Assembly (NCBI RefSeq): GCF_003254505.1 | Contig: NZ_QFYP01000001.1 | Location: 1 to 64,000 of the forward strand | DNA length: 64,000 nt | Origin: Phenylobacterium hankyongense | GTDB lineage: Bacteria; Pseudomonadota; Alphaproteobacteria; Caulobacterales; Caulobacteraceae | Reading direction: 5' to 3' | Shown: positions 18,484 through 27,556 of the stretch, piece by piece | How positions within the stretch are numbered: position 1 is the first letter of the stretch | Layout of the letters: every line of letters begins with the position of its first letter | Notes under the pieces: generated by a model | Told to the model about the DNA's origin: nothing | What the model saw: the letters and a program-made list of their open reading frames with translations, nothing else | Database searches by the model: none | Translations under genes and position numbers: made by a program

Positions 18484-20004
18484 CTAGCTGCCGCTCGCGA
18501 TCTCGGGGACCTTTTCCCGCCGACAGAGCCGGTCGAGATATTGCTGGTGGGACGGCTGCTTCAGGACCTGCTCCTTGATGAAGCCCAGGATGCGCCGGAA
18601 CTCGCGCTTGACCTCTTCCGGCGAGGTCTGGTCGATGATCGGGATGTGGCTGCCGGGCATCAGCCCCTGGCCGACAAACAGCGCCCGCCAGCTGTCGATC
18701 AGGAAGGTCTCGTCCTCCAGCAGCGTCGCCTCTCCCCGGGCGGCGAAGGTCTCGATCTTGTGGGTGAGTTCCGGCGAGGCCGGCGCGCGGCGCGCGGCGC
18801 TCCAGAATTCGGAGTCTCCGTAACGGTTGAGAACGTAGAAGGCGGACTGGAAATCGCGGATCCGCTCGAACGCCGATTGGGTGATGCGATTGTATTCCTG
18901 GCGCTCCACGGCGAACGCCCCGCCCAGCGGAAAGAGCTCGAGGAGATGCACCAGGCCGAGTTGCACCGCGTGAAGCTCCACCGCATGTGTCGCGTCGAAG
19001 AGGCAGGCCGCCTCGCCGAGCGCGACGCAGTTGCGGGCCCAGGCGACGAGCCGGCGGCCGGGATCGGCCCGGCGCACTACGGCGTCGTCCAGGTCGAGTT
19101 GCGCGACCTTCGCCGCGCCCACCAGCGCGGCCCCGTCATCGCAGTAGGCGCTGGAATAGGCCTGCACGATGTGGGTCGCCGCCTGGGTCGGGAACAGGCC
19201 CACCCAGCCGGCCTCCCAGGCGCGCAGTTCCGCGTAGACCGGCGCGGCGGCGTAGGGCGCGGCGCGCGCCACCAGCGTGCGGTCGGCGACAAAATGGCTG
19301 CGCCAGTCCTCCCGCCCGACGCCGAGAACGCCAGCGATCAGGCAGCCTTCGGCGCCCGAAGCGTCGAGGAAGAACTGCCCCTCGACGCGCCGGCCCCCGG
19401 CCAAATCGAGCGCCAGGATGTCGCCGCTGTCCGGATCGAGCACCGCGTGAGCCGCGTCCGTCTGAAGGGCGGTCACACCGTGTCGGACGGCGAGCGTCTT
19501 CAGCACGCTGGCGTAGGCCAAGGCCGGCAGATGGTAGCCGTAGTCCGTCCGACCGAACCGCTCGGTGGTCTCGTCCGGCAGCAGCATTCGGCCCTGCTTG
19601 GCGGCGGCCGCGGTGAGGGAGAAGTCCTCCAGCGCCACCGACAGGCCCAGGCTGCGGGCCTTGAGCCAGTAGGCGAAGAAGTCCTTGTGATCGATCGCCG
19701 CGCCATAGGAGCCGTAGGCGTGGAAGAAGCTCGGGCCGGCGCCGCCGGAGGACTGGAAGTTCTGCCCGAGGCTGAAGCTGCCGCCCGCCAGCCGAAGCAG
19801 TTGCGCCTCGTCCAGCTGGAGCAGGTTATGGAAGGCTTCGAGCGCCGGCAGGCTGGCGTAGACGTCGGCCGGGCAAAGGCGGCTGGGCAGCTCGACAGCG
19901 GTGACCCGCACGCCGGGCCGTAGCGCGGCCTGGATCACGCTGGCCGCAAGCCACAAGGCCGCATCCCGCCCGACGACGACGACCTCGGTCAGCGGCGCGC
20001 TCAT
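18484..20004 (-). CDS. Degenerate tryptophan-halogenase-like flavoprotein (second paralogue)
   Basis: A 506-residue member of the tryptophan-7-halogenase superfamily by overall pattern (QFFLDASGAEGCLI, NCVALGEAACLF, and the C-terminal LIDSWRALFVGQGLMPGSHIPI). Its key motifs are lost. The dinucleotide loop GGGTAGW is VGRDAALW (residues 11-18), the catalytic Lys of TFKLGIEF is Ser (SFSLGQNF, S78), W-x-W-x-I-P is missing, and the Glu of LESTSIF is replaced (FDATHAV). Halogenation is therefore unlikely. Its ATG overlaps the stop of halogenase 1 as ATGA, so the two are translationally coupled and may form a complex. Confidence 0.8.
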   Translation of the reverse strand: MSAPLTEVVVVGRDAALWLAASVIQAALRPGVRVTAVELPSRLCPADVYASLPALEAFHNLLQLDEAQLLRLAGGSFSLGQNFQSSGGAGPSFFHAYGSYGAAIDHKDFFAYWLKARSLGLSVALEDFSLTAAAAKQGRMLLPDETTERFGRTDYGYHLPALAYASVLKTLAVRHGVTALQTDAAHAVLDPDSGDILALDLAGGRRVEGQFFLDASGAEGCLIAGVLGVGREDWRSHFVADRTLVARAAPYAAAPVYAELRAWEAGWVGLFPTQAATHIVQAYSSAYCDDGAALVGAAKVAQLDLDDAVVRRADPGRRLVAWARNCVALGEAACLFDATHAVELHAVQLGLVHLLELFPLGGAFAVERQEYNRITQSAFERIRDFQSAFYVLNRYGDSEFWSAARRAPASPELTHKIETFAARGEATLLEDETFLIDSWRALFVGQGLMPGSHIPIIDQTSPEEVKREFRRILGFIKEQVLKQPSHQQYLDRLCRREKVPEIASGS

Positions 20005-21578
20005 CGGACAGTCGCCAGGGGCTGCGGGCCGGCGCCGGCGCCGGCGGGGTCGCAGTAGTTCGCAATGAAGTCGGAGTGGGAGGACATCGCCGCGACGTTG
20101 GCGTCGATCCGCGTCTTCAGCCGCGCCAGGTGCGCCTCGGCGTCGGCGAGGCTGAGCCCCTCGGCCAGCCGGTCGTAGCCTCGCGGGACCACGCCCTGCC
20201 CCATCAGGACCGAGAGCCAGCTGTCGCGGGCGAACAGCCCGTACTTGTAGTCCGGCGTCCAGGCGCGCGCCTCGAACAGGCTCATCTTCTGCACGAGGCT
20301 GTCCGGGATCGGCATGGTGCGCACGTAGTCCCACAGCGCTTCGCCGCGCCGCGCATTGGCGCGGTAGTGGAGGATCAGGAAGTCGCGCACCCGGTCGTAC
20401 TGGATCGCGAACAGCCGGTTGAATTCATTGGCCAGCCTGGGGTCCATCCGCGCGCCCTCGCCCGGCTTCGGCATGAGGTTCGCAAGGTCGGTCACCGCGC
20501 CCTGGATCAGGAAGATGCTGGTGGACTCCAGAGGCTCCAGGAAGCCGCTGGCGAGCCCGACGGCGACGCAGTTGCCGCTCCAGGCCAGTTCGCGGCGGCC
20601 CGGGCTGAACCGCAACAGCTTGGGCTCCGCCAGGGCCGGCCCGTCCAGCGCCCGCAGCAGCACCTCGCGCGCCCTCCCCTCGTCGGTGAACCGGCTGGAG
20701 AAGACATAGCCGTTGCCGGTGCGGTGCTGCAGCGGGATGCGCCACGTCCAGCCGGCTTCCTGCGCCGTGGACCGCGTGTAGGGCGTGAAGTCGGCCGTCC
20801 GCTCGCAGGGCACGGCCAGCGCCCGGTCGCAGGGCAACCACGGGGTCCAGTCCTGCCAGCCCACCTTCAGGGCGTCGCCGATCAGCAGGGCGCGGAAGCC
20901 GCTGCAATCGATGAACAGGTCGCCCTCGACGCGGGCGCCGCTCTTGAGCGTCACTGCCTCGATCAGGCCGGACTCGCCGCCGCAGGCGACCTCGACCACC
21001 TGGCCCTCGATCCGCTGTACGCCACGCGCGGTCGCCCAGCGGCGCAGGAAGCTCGCATAGAGGCTGGCGTCGAAGTGATAGGCGTAGGCGTAGGTCGAGC
21101 GGATCGACTTGGAGTCCTCGCTGGGAAATTCGAAGGCTCCGGCCCGGCAGGCGGCCACGGCGTAGGAATAGGCCTCCAGCGGCGCGACCGGGACGCCGGC
21201 GGCGCGCGCCCTCAGCCAGTGATGCTGGAAATGCACCCCGCCCCATGGCTCGCCGAAGGTCCCGAACGGGTGGACGTAGCTGTCGCCCGGCGCGCCCCAG
21301 CCGCGGAACTCGATGCCGAGCTTGAAGGTGCCCTTGGTCTCGCTCAGGAACTCGGCTTCCCGGATGCCGAGCATGTCGTTGAAGATCTTGATGTGCGGCA
21401 GCGTGGCTTCGCCGACGCCGACCGCGCCGATCTCGTCGGACTCGATCAGGGTCAGCGAATAGGCCGAGGGGTCGAGCAGCCGCGACAGGCCGGATGCGCA
21501 CATCCACCCCGCCGTACCGCCGCCCACGATGACGACCCTGAGCGCCGCGCTATCCGCTGGGTTGCGTTCCATGGTCAT
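20001..21578 (-). CDS. Flavin-dependent tryptophan-halogenase-like protein (intact motifs)
   Basis: A 525-residue protein of the tryptophan-7-halogenase family. It keeps the FAD loop GGGTAGW (19-25), the catalytic Lys in TFKLGIEF (K86), the W-x-W-x-I-P signature in GWTWRIP (276-282), and the Glu in LESTSIF (E351). In this genomic setting next to TonB-dependent receptors such proteins probably do not act on free tryptophan; their role in glycan uptake loci is unproven. The start has a weak RBS. It follows the receptor by about 50 bases and overlaps halogenase 2. Confidence 0.9.
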   Translation of the reverse strand: MTMERNPADSAALRVVIVGGGTAGWMCASGLSRLLDPSAYSLTLIESDEIGAVGVGEATLPHIKIFNDMLGIREAEFLSETKGTFKLGIEFRGWGAPGDSYVHPFGTFGEPWGGVHFQHHWLRARAAGVPVAPLEAYSYAVAACRAGAFEFPSEDSKSIRSTYAYAYHFDASLYASFLRRWATARGVQRIEGQVVEVACGGESGLIEAVTLKSGARVEGDLFIDCSGFRALLIGDALKVGWQDWTPWLPCDRALAVPCERTADFTPYTRSTAQEAGWTWRIPLQHRTGNGYVFSSRFTDEGRAREVLLRALDGPALAEPKLLRFSPGRRELAWSGNCVAVGLASGFLEPLESTSIFLIQGAVTDLANLMPKPGEGARMDPRLANEFNRLFAIQYDRVRDFLILHYRANARRGEALWDYVRTMPIPDSLVQKMSLFEARAWTPDYKYGLFARDSWLSVLMGQGVVPRGYDRLAEGLSLADAEAHLARLKTRIDANVAAMSSHSDFIANYCDPAGAGAGPQPLATVR

Positions 21579-21629
21579 GCAAGCTGCGCCTTGGACGGCG
21601 TTGCCGCAACAACGCCGTCCAACTGCGCC

Positions 21630-24600
21630 CTAGTACTTGAAGCGGACGCCGAACTGGATCCGCCGATCGCTGCGGATCCACGAGGAGTCGATCTTCACCG
21701 CCTTGGCCCCCGGCGTCGCGGCGGAGTCGCCGAACACCTGCTGCTGGAAGACCGTGGTCGTATTCAGCAGGTTGGAGCCTTCGAGCGACAGCTCGATTCT
21801 CGGACCCAGCTGGTAGCGGATCGAGCCGTCGAGGAAACCGGCGCCCTTCTGCCACATCGGCAGACCGATGCAGCAGTCGAGGTTGTTGGTCAGGAAGTCG
21901 GAGCGCCAGTTGTAGGCCAGCCGCATGGCGAGCGGGCCTTTCTCGTAAAGCCCGACCACGTTGAAGGCGTCGTCGGAGATGCCCGCCAGCCGGTGGGAGT
22001 CGATGACCGCGCCGTTGACCTGCAGGCCACCGCCGAAGCCGACCGTACCCCCGGCCGCATAGCCCGGCTCGGTGGCCAGGTTGGAGTTGTTGATCCCGTG
22101 CTGGATCGTGTGGGTGTAGTTGGCCTGCATCCCCAGGCCGCTCCACACGCCCGGCAGGAAGTCGAAGAAGGTCTGGAAGGCGACCTCGAGGCCCTCGAGG
22201 CTGCCGCCGCCGTTCTCGTTGCGCGGACCCCGGATCGTGACGTTCTGAGTCACGCCATTGTTGGTGAACGAGCGCTGGAACTCGCCGTAGGCGATGCTGC
22301 CGTTCAGCTTCTTGTAGAACAGCGCGATGGTGAAGGAGCTGCTTCTGTTGAAGTAGTTCTCATACGAAATGTCGAACTGATCTGCCGTGATCGGGTGCAG
22401 GGCGCCGTAACCGGAGTCCGCATTGAAGATGAAGTTGTACCCCGTCACGTTGGCCGCGACGTGCGCCGCAGTCGGCGAGTTGTAGACCACGTACGCCGAG
22501 TTCGGCCCTACATCGATCACCGGCTTCTGGATGTTGGCGAAGTTCCGCAACAGGCCGAAGTCCGGACGCGCCAGGGCGCGCGACGCCGCGAAGCGCAGGA
22601 ACTGGCGGTCGGTCAGGCCGAACCGCACGTTGAAGCTCGGCAGCCAGTCGTCATGGGACCCGCCGAATGAGTTCAGCGACGAGCCGCCGTTGCTGAAGGC
22701 CAGCAGGGCCGGGGTCGCATAACACGCCGGGTTGACGACGACGTTGCTGGGCAGGGGCGTGCCACAAGGTATGGCGGTGAGCTGCCGGTACCAATCGGCC
22801 GTCGGGTAGGCGACGCCGCCGGAGCTGGTCAGTTCGCTGCGGACGAAGCGCACGCCGACGTTGCCCTGGACGGTGACGCCGTTGAAGATCGTCACGTCGT
22901 CGCCGCCGAAGCGCAGCATGGCGTAGGCCGCCTTGGTCTTCTCCTCCACATCCAGGATCTCGGGAGGGACGAAGCAGCCGTCGGTGTTGGCGGCGCGGTC
23001 GCAGAGCGGCGTCCAGCCCAGCGGCGAGTTGGTGGTGGCCTGGCTCAACGCCTTGATCAGGCCCGCCCGGTCCGCCAGCGTCTGCTGGCTCAGGAACACC
23101 ATCCCCGGGTTGGGGAAGACGTCTCCGTTGTAGAACGAGCCCAGGCCCGACGACGCCCAGATCCCGGCGCCGTAGCCTTGGAAGTTCCCGGCGTGGCCGC
23201 AGGCCGCCGGATAGGCGGCCGGCGTCGTGTTGTCGATGTTGAAGCCCGGGCCGTTGCAGTTCCAGGGCGCAGACACAGGCGACCAGTTGTAGGTCGAGTA
23301 GTGGACCTGCTGGCTACGATCGGCGTAGCGCACGCCGACCTTCAAGGAGTTCAGCCAGCCGCCCTGCTGGAAGCTGTATTCGGCGTCGGCGCGCAGGGCC
23401 AGTTCATCGGCCTTGTTGCTCTCGTAGTGATCCTGAATGTACGGGATGTAGTAGTTGTGCGGGTTGGTCAGCCCGCCCGCCGCGTAGTTGATGTTGGAGC
23501 CCGGCAGCAGGGTGATCTGCGGCGTCCCGTCCCCGTTGACGCTGTACTGGGCGTTGGCCATGGTCGTTGCAGCGACCAGGATGTCATAGTTGTCGGTCGT
23601 GGCCTTGATGTACTGCGCGTCGAAGCTGGCGCGCAGGTTTTCGGTGACCTTCCACTTCAGGTTCGCGGAGAGGTCCTGGGTGCCCTCGGAGTGGTTGAAG
23701 TTGCGGGCTTCGTCGTTGACGTAGATCCCTTGACGCTGCGTCGTGCAGCTCGATCCCGGCCCGCAGTAGTTGACGAACGGCAGGCCCGGCACGGCCGAGC
23801 CGCGGTTGATGTTGTCCTGCGTGCTGCCGCCCCAATCCCCCGTGGACTGCGTGAGCACCCCGGAGACCAGCATGCCGTCGGCGCCGAAGACCAGGCCCGG
23901 CGTGCCCGGCGCGGGACCGATGCCAGCGGTGGTCAGCGGGTTGTAGGCTGGCGAGCCGAACGTGCCGAACAGGCTGACGTTGGCGCTCTTCTCCAGCCAG
24001 GCGTTGCGGTAGTAGGAGTCGTTGTACTGGGTGGTGAACTCCAGGGTCCCGGGGTTGTTCTCCCACTGGAACGCCAACGACGTCCCGTGCCGCTTGCGGT
24101 CGTAGTTCACCTGCGAAAAGTTCACCTGGCCCGGCATGTACTGCCAGGTGGAGCCGCCGTAGGGCGAGGCCGTACAACCCACCGCCCCGTTGGTGATGAT
24201 CGGCTTGCCGGTGGCGTCCTGGTATCCGGCCGAGCAGAAGGTGCCGATCCGCTGCATGACCACGCCTTCGGTGCGGGTCAGGATGTGTGAATCCGCATAG
24301 TTGGCGAGCACCCCGATCCGGCCGAGCTCGGTGTCCCAGGTCTTGGCGATGATCCCGGAGTACTCGTAGGTGGTCTTCTTGCCGCGGTCGCCGTAGTTCC
24401 CCTTCACGGAGCCGGAGATCAGCTGGTCCCCGGAGTCGAACGGCAGCCGCGTGCGCAGGTTGACCGTGCCGGCGATGCCGCCCTCGATCATCTCCGCGGT
24501 GGCGTTGAGTTGATCGACGGTCGCACTTGAGCCGTCGGCGGTTGCGACAGGCGCGTCGGCGGCGTCCGCGGCCCAGGCCGGGCAAGCGACCGCCACGGCG

Positions 24601-24671
24601 GCCAGGGTGATCAGGGAAGCGCCACCGCCGAGCACGGCTTTGCGACCCCTATCGAGGATGGACCTTCTCAT
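21630..24671 (-). CDS. TonB-dependent receptor lacking nearly all of its plug domain
   Basis: A 1013-residue outer-membrane protein of the TonB-Xanth-Caul type. The signal peptide (1-34, ending PAWA) is followed after only about 24 residues by the last part of the plug, ATAEMIEGGIAGTVNLRTRLPFD (58-79), and then a full beta-barrel ending in an aromatic residue (RIQFGVRFKY). The usual TonB box and the plug core (PDNNVAEALQR.PGV, RG, NGR) are absent, about 100-150 residues fewer than expected. No other frame holds them. GGGAGGTAAG precedes the ATG. An operator lies at 24814-24825. Expected ligand: alpha-glucan oligosaccharides, by context. It may be non-functional as sequenced. Confidence 0.85.
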   Translation of the reverse strand: MRRSILDRGRKAVLGGGASLITLAAVAVACPAWAADAADAPVATADGSSATVDQLNATAEMIEGGIAGTVNLRTRLPFDSGDQLISGSVKGNYGDRGKKTTYEYSGIIAKTWDTELGRIGVLANYADSHILTRTEGVVMQRIGTFCSAGYQDATGKPIITNGAVGCTASPYGGSTWQYMPGQVNFSQVNYDRKRHGTSLAFQWENNPGTLEFTTQYNDSYYRNAWLEKSANVSLFGTFGSPAYNPLTTAGIGPAPGTPGLVFGADGMLVSGVLTQSTGDWGGSTQDNINRGSAVPGLPFVNYCGPGSSCTTQRQGIYVNDEARNFNHSEGTQDLSANLKWKVTENLRASFDAQYIKATTDNYDILVAATTMANAQYSVNGDGTPQITLLPGSNINYAAGGLTNPHNYYIPYIQDHYESNKADELALRADAEYSFQQGGWLNSLKVGVRYADRSQQVHYSTYNWSPVSAPWNCNGPGFNIDNTTPAAYPAACGHAGNFQGYGAGIWASSGLGSFYNGDVFPNPGMVFLSQQTLADRAGLIKALSQATTNSPLGWTPLCDRAANTDGCFVPPEILDVEEKTKAAYAMLRFGGDDVTIFNGVTVQGNVGVRFVRSELTSSGGVAYPTADWYRQLTAIPCGTPLPSNVVVNPACYATPALLAFSNGGSSLNSFGGSHDDWLPSFNVRFGLTDRQFLRFAASRALARPDFGLLRNFANIQKPVIDVGPNSAYVVYNSPTAAHVAANVTGYNFIFNADSGYGALHPITADQFDISYENYFNRSSSFTIALFYKKLNGSIAYGEFQRSFTNNGVTQNVTIRGPRNENGGGSLEGLEVAFQTFFDFLPGVWSGLGMQANYTHTIQHGINNSNLATEPGYAAGGTVGFGGGLQVNGAVIDSHRLAGISDDAFNVVGLYEKGPLAMRLAYNWRSDFLTNNLDCCIGLPMWQKGAGFLDGSIRYQLGPRIELSLEGSNLLNTTTVFQQQVFGDSAATPGAKAVKIDSSWIRSDRRIQFGVRFKY

Positions 24672-24813
24672 TCGCTTACCTCCCACGAAGGGCGGTGCTT
24701 CTGAGGCGCCGCGCCTTGCCCATTTTCCCGTCTCGTCGCACCCGATCTGCAGCGCCCCGGTGAGGACCGCCGCAAGGTCGCGACTGGCTCCGGACGACCC
24801 CGCCGGCGTTTCC

Positions 24814-24825
24814 GACAGCGCTGTC
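24814..24825. promoter_or_regulatory. LacI-family operator copy 2 (GACAGCGCTGTC)
   Basis: Perfect palindrome 143 bases upstream of the receptor gene. On the minus strand it is directly preceded by an AT-rich box (24831-24843), a possible -10, and it also contains TTGACA on that strand. Its centre is 194 bp from copy 3 across the divergent intergenic region 24672-25083, so looping is possible. Confidence 0.8.
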
Positions 24826-24978
24826 AACTGGAGTAAAATAAAACGGCGCAACCGCACCGCATTCACCGCGCCGGATTCTCGACGCACCGCGATATGTATG
24901 ACGAAGTCCGCAAGCTTGACCAGTGGGGATTTCACGGCTCTGTCAAATAGGGCCGGCCATTGTCGGCCGGCGTGACAT

Positions 24979-25034
24979 TTGTGACACTCTCGTCAATTCC
25001 GGAAATTGACAGCGCTGTCGGGAGCGATTTATGG
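24979..25034 (+). promoter_or_regulatory. Candidate promoter region of the permease/glucokinase operon
   Basis: Two overlapping options are visible. TTGTGA (24979-24984) with a 17-base spacer to GAAATT (25002-25007) would place operator copy 3 at the transcription start. TTGACA (25006-25011) with a 17-base spacer to TTATGG (25029-25034) would place the operator over the -35. A dyad GTCAATT-N5-AATTGAC (24992-25010) overlaps both. Confidence 0.45.
25008..25019. promoter_or_regulatory. LacI-family operator copy 3 (GACAGCGCTGTC)
   Basis: Perfect palindrome 64 bases upstream of the permease ATG, overlapping a TTGACA hexamer. It is identical to the copies at 13997 and 24814. Confidence 0.8.
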
Positions 25035-25083
25035 TGACGCTGAATCGCATCGCCAAGAACCTGCGGGCAAGGACGAGGAAACC

Positions 25084-26475
25084 ATGGGCCAGACCGCATC
25101 TCCCGTCGGCGCGCGCGCGCCGGGCGCCCTGGCGACCGCCGCCGGAGTGGCCACCTGGCTGGTCCCCTTCGTGGTGATGCTGTTCTTCGCCTGGGGCTTC
25201 GCCACGGTGATGATCGACACCTTGATCCCCAAGCTGAAGGGGCTCTTCGCCCTGAACTACGCCCAGGCGATGCTGACCCAGTTCGCCTTCTTCATCGCCT
25301 ACTTCGTCATCTCCGTGCCGGCCGGCATGCTGCTGTCGCGGATCGGCTACCTGCGCGGCATCGTCGCCGGCCTGGTGGTGATGGCGCTTGGATGCCTGAT
25401 GTTCGCCCCGGCCGCCTCGGCGGGAGTCTATTGGGGCTTCCTGGCGGCGCTGTTCATCATGGCGGCCGGCATCACCACGCTGCAGGTTGCGGCCAATCCG
25501 CTGATCGCGATCCTGGGCTCGCCCGACAAGTCGCACTTCCGGCTGAACCTGGCGCAAGCGTTCAACTCCCTCGGGACCTTCATCGGCCCGTTCATCGGCG
25601 CCGCCGTCATCCTCAGGAGCGGCGTGACCCCGCCCGATCCGAAGACCACGCCGCCCGCCCTGCTCGAGAGCTACCGGGTCACTGAGGCCCATGCCGTGCA
25701 GGCGCCCTTCCTCGGCATCGCCATCGGGCTGATCGCGCTGGCGGTGATCTTCTGGCTGTTCCGCAACAACACCGCGGTCCCGGCCCCCGCGCGTAACGAG
25801 ACCGGGCTGGCGAGCTTCAGGCTTCTGCGCCGCCCGCGCCTGGCGCTCGGCGTGCTCGCGATCTTCCTCTACGTCGGCGCGGAGGTCTCCATCGGCAGCC
25901 TGATGGTCAACTACCTGCTGCAGCCCAAGATCCTGGGCCACACCGCCGGCGTCGCCTGCCACCCCGTCGCCTTCGACCTGCTGCGGGTGTTCTACCCCTG
26001 CCTTCACACCGCCCAGGACGCCGGCAAGATGGTGTCCTTCTACTGGGGCGCGGCCATGGTCGGCCGGCTGATCGGCTCCGGCGCCCTGTTCCTGCGGGCC
26101 CCGGCCGGCCGGCTGCTCAGTCTCTGCGCCCTGGCGGCCGGGCTGCTGGTCGCCGTCTCGGCCGCGAGCACGGGCTGGACCGCGGTGGCGGCGATCATCG
26201 CCGTGGGCCTGTTCAACTCGATCATGTTCCCCACGATCTTCACCCTGGCCATCGACGGCATGGGTCCGAAGACGCCGCAGGCCTCCAGCCTGCTGTGCAT
26301 GGCGATCGTCGGCGGGGCGATCATTCCCTTCATCACCGGGGCGACGGCCGATGTGGTCGGGCTCAGCCTGGCGTTCGCGGTGCCGATCGCCTGCTACGCG
26401 CTGGTCGCGCTCTATGGCCAGTTCAGCCATTCGCGGCCGGCCGGCGAGGTCGCGCCGGCGATGACCGCCCCGTGA
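25084..26475 (+). CDS. Sugar MFS permease of the FucP/GlcP (FHS) family
   Basis: A 463-residue inner-membrane protein with about 12 helices. FHS-family marks are FFAWGFATVMIDTLIPKLK, FFIAYFVISVPAGMLLSRIGY, QVAANPLIAILG, LNLAQAFNSLGTFIGPF, VSFYWGAAMVGRLIGS and NSIMFPTIFTLAIDG. Such permeases are proton-coupled importers of glucose, galactose, fucose or GlcNAc; glucose fits the adjacent glucokinase. Around residues 286-312 there is an unusual loop, HTAGVACHPVAFDLLRVFYP with two Cys, where relatives have a short linker. The RBS is AGGA. The stop overlaps the glucokinase GTG (GTGA). Confidence 0.9.
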   Translation: MGQTASPVGARAPGALATAAGVATWLVPFVVMLFFAWGFATVMIDTLIPKLKGLFALNYAQAMLTQFAFFIAYFVISVPAGMLLSRIGYLRGIVAGLVVMALGCLMFAPAASAGVYWGFLAALFIMAAGITTLQVAANPLIAILGSPDKSHFRLNLAQAFNSLGTFIGPFIGAAVILRSGVTPPDPKTTPPALLESYRVTEAHAVQAPFLGIAIGLIALAVIFWLFRNNTAVPAPARNETGLASFRLLRRPRLALGVLAIFLYVGAEVSIGSLMVNYLLQPKILGHTAGVACHPVAFDLLRVFYPCLHTAQDAGKMVSFYWGAAMVGRLIGSGALFLRAPAGRLLSLCALAAGLLVAVSAASTGWTAVAAIIAVGLFNSIMFPTIFTLAIDGMGPKTPQASSLLCMAIVGGAIIPFITGATADVVGLSLAFAVPIACYALVALYGQFSHSRPAGEVAPAMTAP

Positions 26476-27491
26476 GTCCTGCGTCGCGGTCCGGCCTGCA
26501 GCTGGTCGGGGATGTGGGCGGCACCAACGCGCGCTTTGCGCTCGCGGACATCACCGGCCCGACCCCGCGCCTCTTCGCCTGCGAGAGCTTCCTGTGCGCC
26601 GACTATCCGGGCGTCGAGCAGGCTATCGATCACTATCTCCGCGGCGCGTCGGCCCAAGGCGCGCGTCCCCGCGCCGCCGCCATCGCGGTGGCCGGGCCGG
26701 TCACCGGAGGCGCCGCCGCACTGACCAACGGCGCCTGGCGCGTCTCGGAGGCGGCGCTGATCGACGCCGGCTTTTCGTCGGCGCGGGTGATCAACGACTA
26801 CACCGCCCTGGCCCTGTCCGTGCGCCATCTGGAGCCGCAGGACCTGGGCGCGATCGGGGCGACCCCGCCCACGGCGGCCGAGGAGACCGTGGTCGTCCTG
26901 GGCGCAGGCACCGGCCTGGGCGTCTCGGCGGCCGTGCGCGACGGGCGCTCCGAGGCCATTGCCACCACCGAGGGCGGACACATCGCCTTCGCGCCCGGCG
27001 ACGAGATCGAGATCGAGATCCTGCGCCAACTCACCACCCAGTTCGGTCGGGTGTCGCTCGAGCGGCTGCTGTCCGGGCCCGGCCTGGTCAACCTGCGAGC
27101 GGCGCTGGCGCGCATCGATGGCCGGGAGCCTGAGCCCCTGACCCCCGAGGCGATCGTCACCCGGGCCACGGCCGGCGAGGACGCCCTGTGCGTCGAGAGC
27201 CTCGATCGGTTTTGCGCCATCTACGGCGCAGCCGCCGGCGACATCGCCCTGGTCTATGGCGCGCGCGGTGGCGTCTACCTCGGCGGCGGCATCGCCGCCA
27301 ACATCGTCGACTGGCTCCGCCAGAGCGCCTTCCGCCGCCGGTTCGAAGCCAAGGGTCGTTTCGTGGGCTACCTGGAGCCCATCGCGACCCAGGTCATCCT
27401 GCATCCCTTCGCGGCGCTGCTCGGCGCGGCGCAGTCCCTTCAGCCTGGCCGCGATGCGAGTAGCTTGGCCATGGCCGCCGATGTCCCCTGA
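26472..27491 (+). CDS. glk: Glucokinase
   Basis: Phosphorylates glucose to glucose-6-phosphate with ATP; 339 residues, PF02685 type rather than ROK. The phosphate-binding motif is LVGDVGGTNARFALAD near the N-terminus. Other marks are AVAGPVTGG, the catalytic Asp in VINDYTALALS, VLGAGTGLGVS, TEGGHIAFAP and the late YLGGGIAANIVDWL. The GTG start lies inside the permease stop codon, so expression is coupled to sugar import. It is the metabolic entry point for glucose released by the GH97 and GH87-type enzymes. Confidence 0.93.
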   Translation: MSPASRSGLQLVGDVGGTNARFALADITGPTPRLFACESFLCADYPGVEQAIDHYLRGASAQGARPRAAAIAVAGPVTGGAAALTNGAWRVSEAALIDAGFSSARVINDYTALALSVRHLEPQDLGAIGATPPTAAEETVVVLGAGTGLGVSAAVRDGRSEAIATTEGGHIAFAPGDEIEIEILRQLTTQFGRVSLERLLSGPGLVNLRAALARIDGREPEPLTPEAIVTRATAGEDALCVESLDRFCAIYGAAAGDIALVYGARGGVYLGGGIAANIVDWLRQSAFRRRFEAKGRFVGYLEPIATQVILHPFAALLGAAQSLQPGRDASSLAMAADVP

Positions 27492-27556
27492 ACCACAACC
27501 ACGCCTGAGCCCCGCGGACCGATGCGGCGGGCCTCAGCGCGAATGAAAGCGCCGCC

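Noticed and set aside
20076-22670. 864-codon plus-strand frame opposite halogenase 1 and the receptor
   Set aside because: No motif or family pattern; a mirror of the true minus-strand genes.
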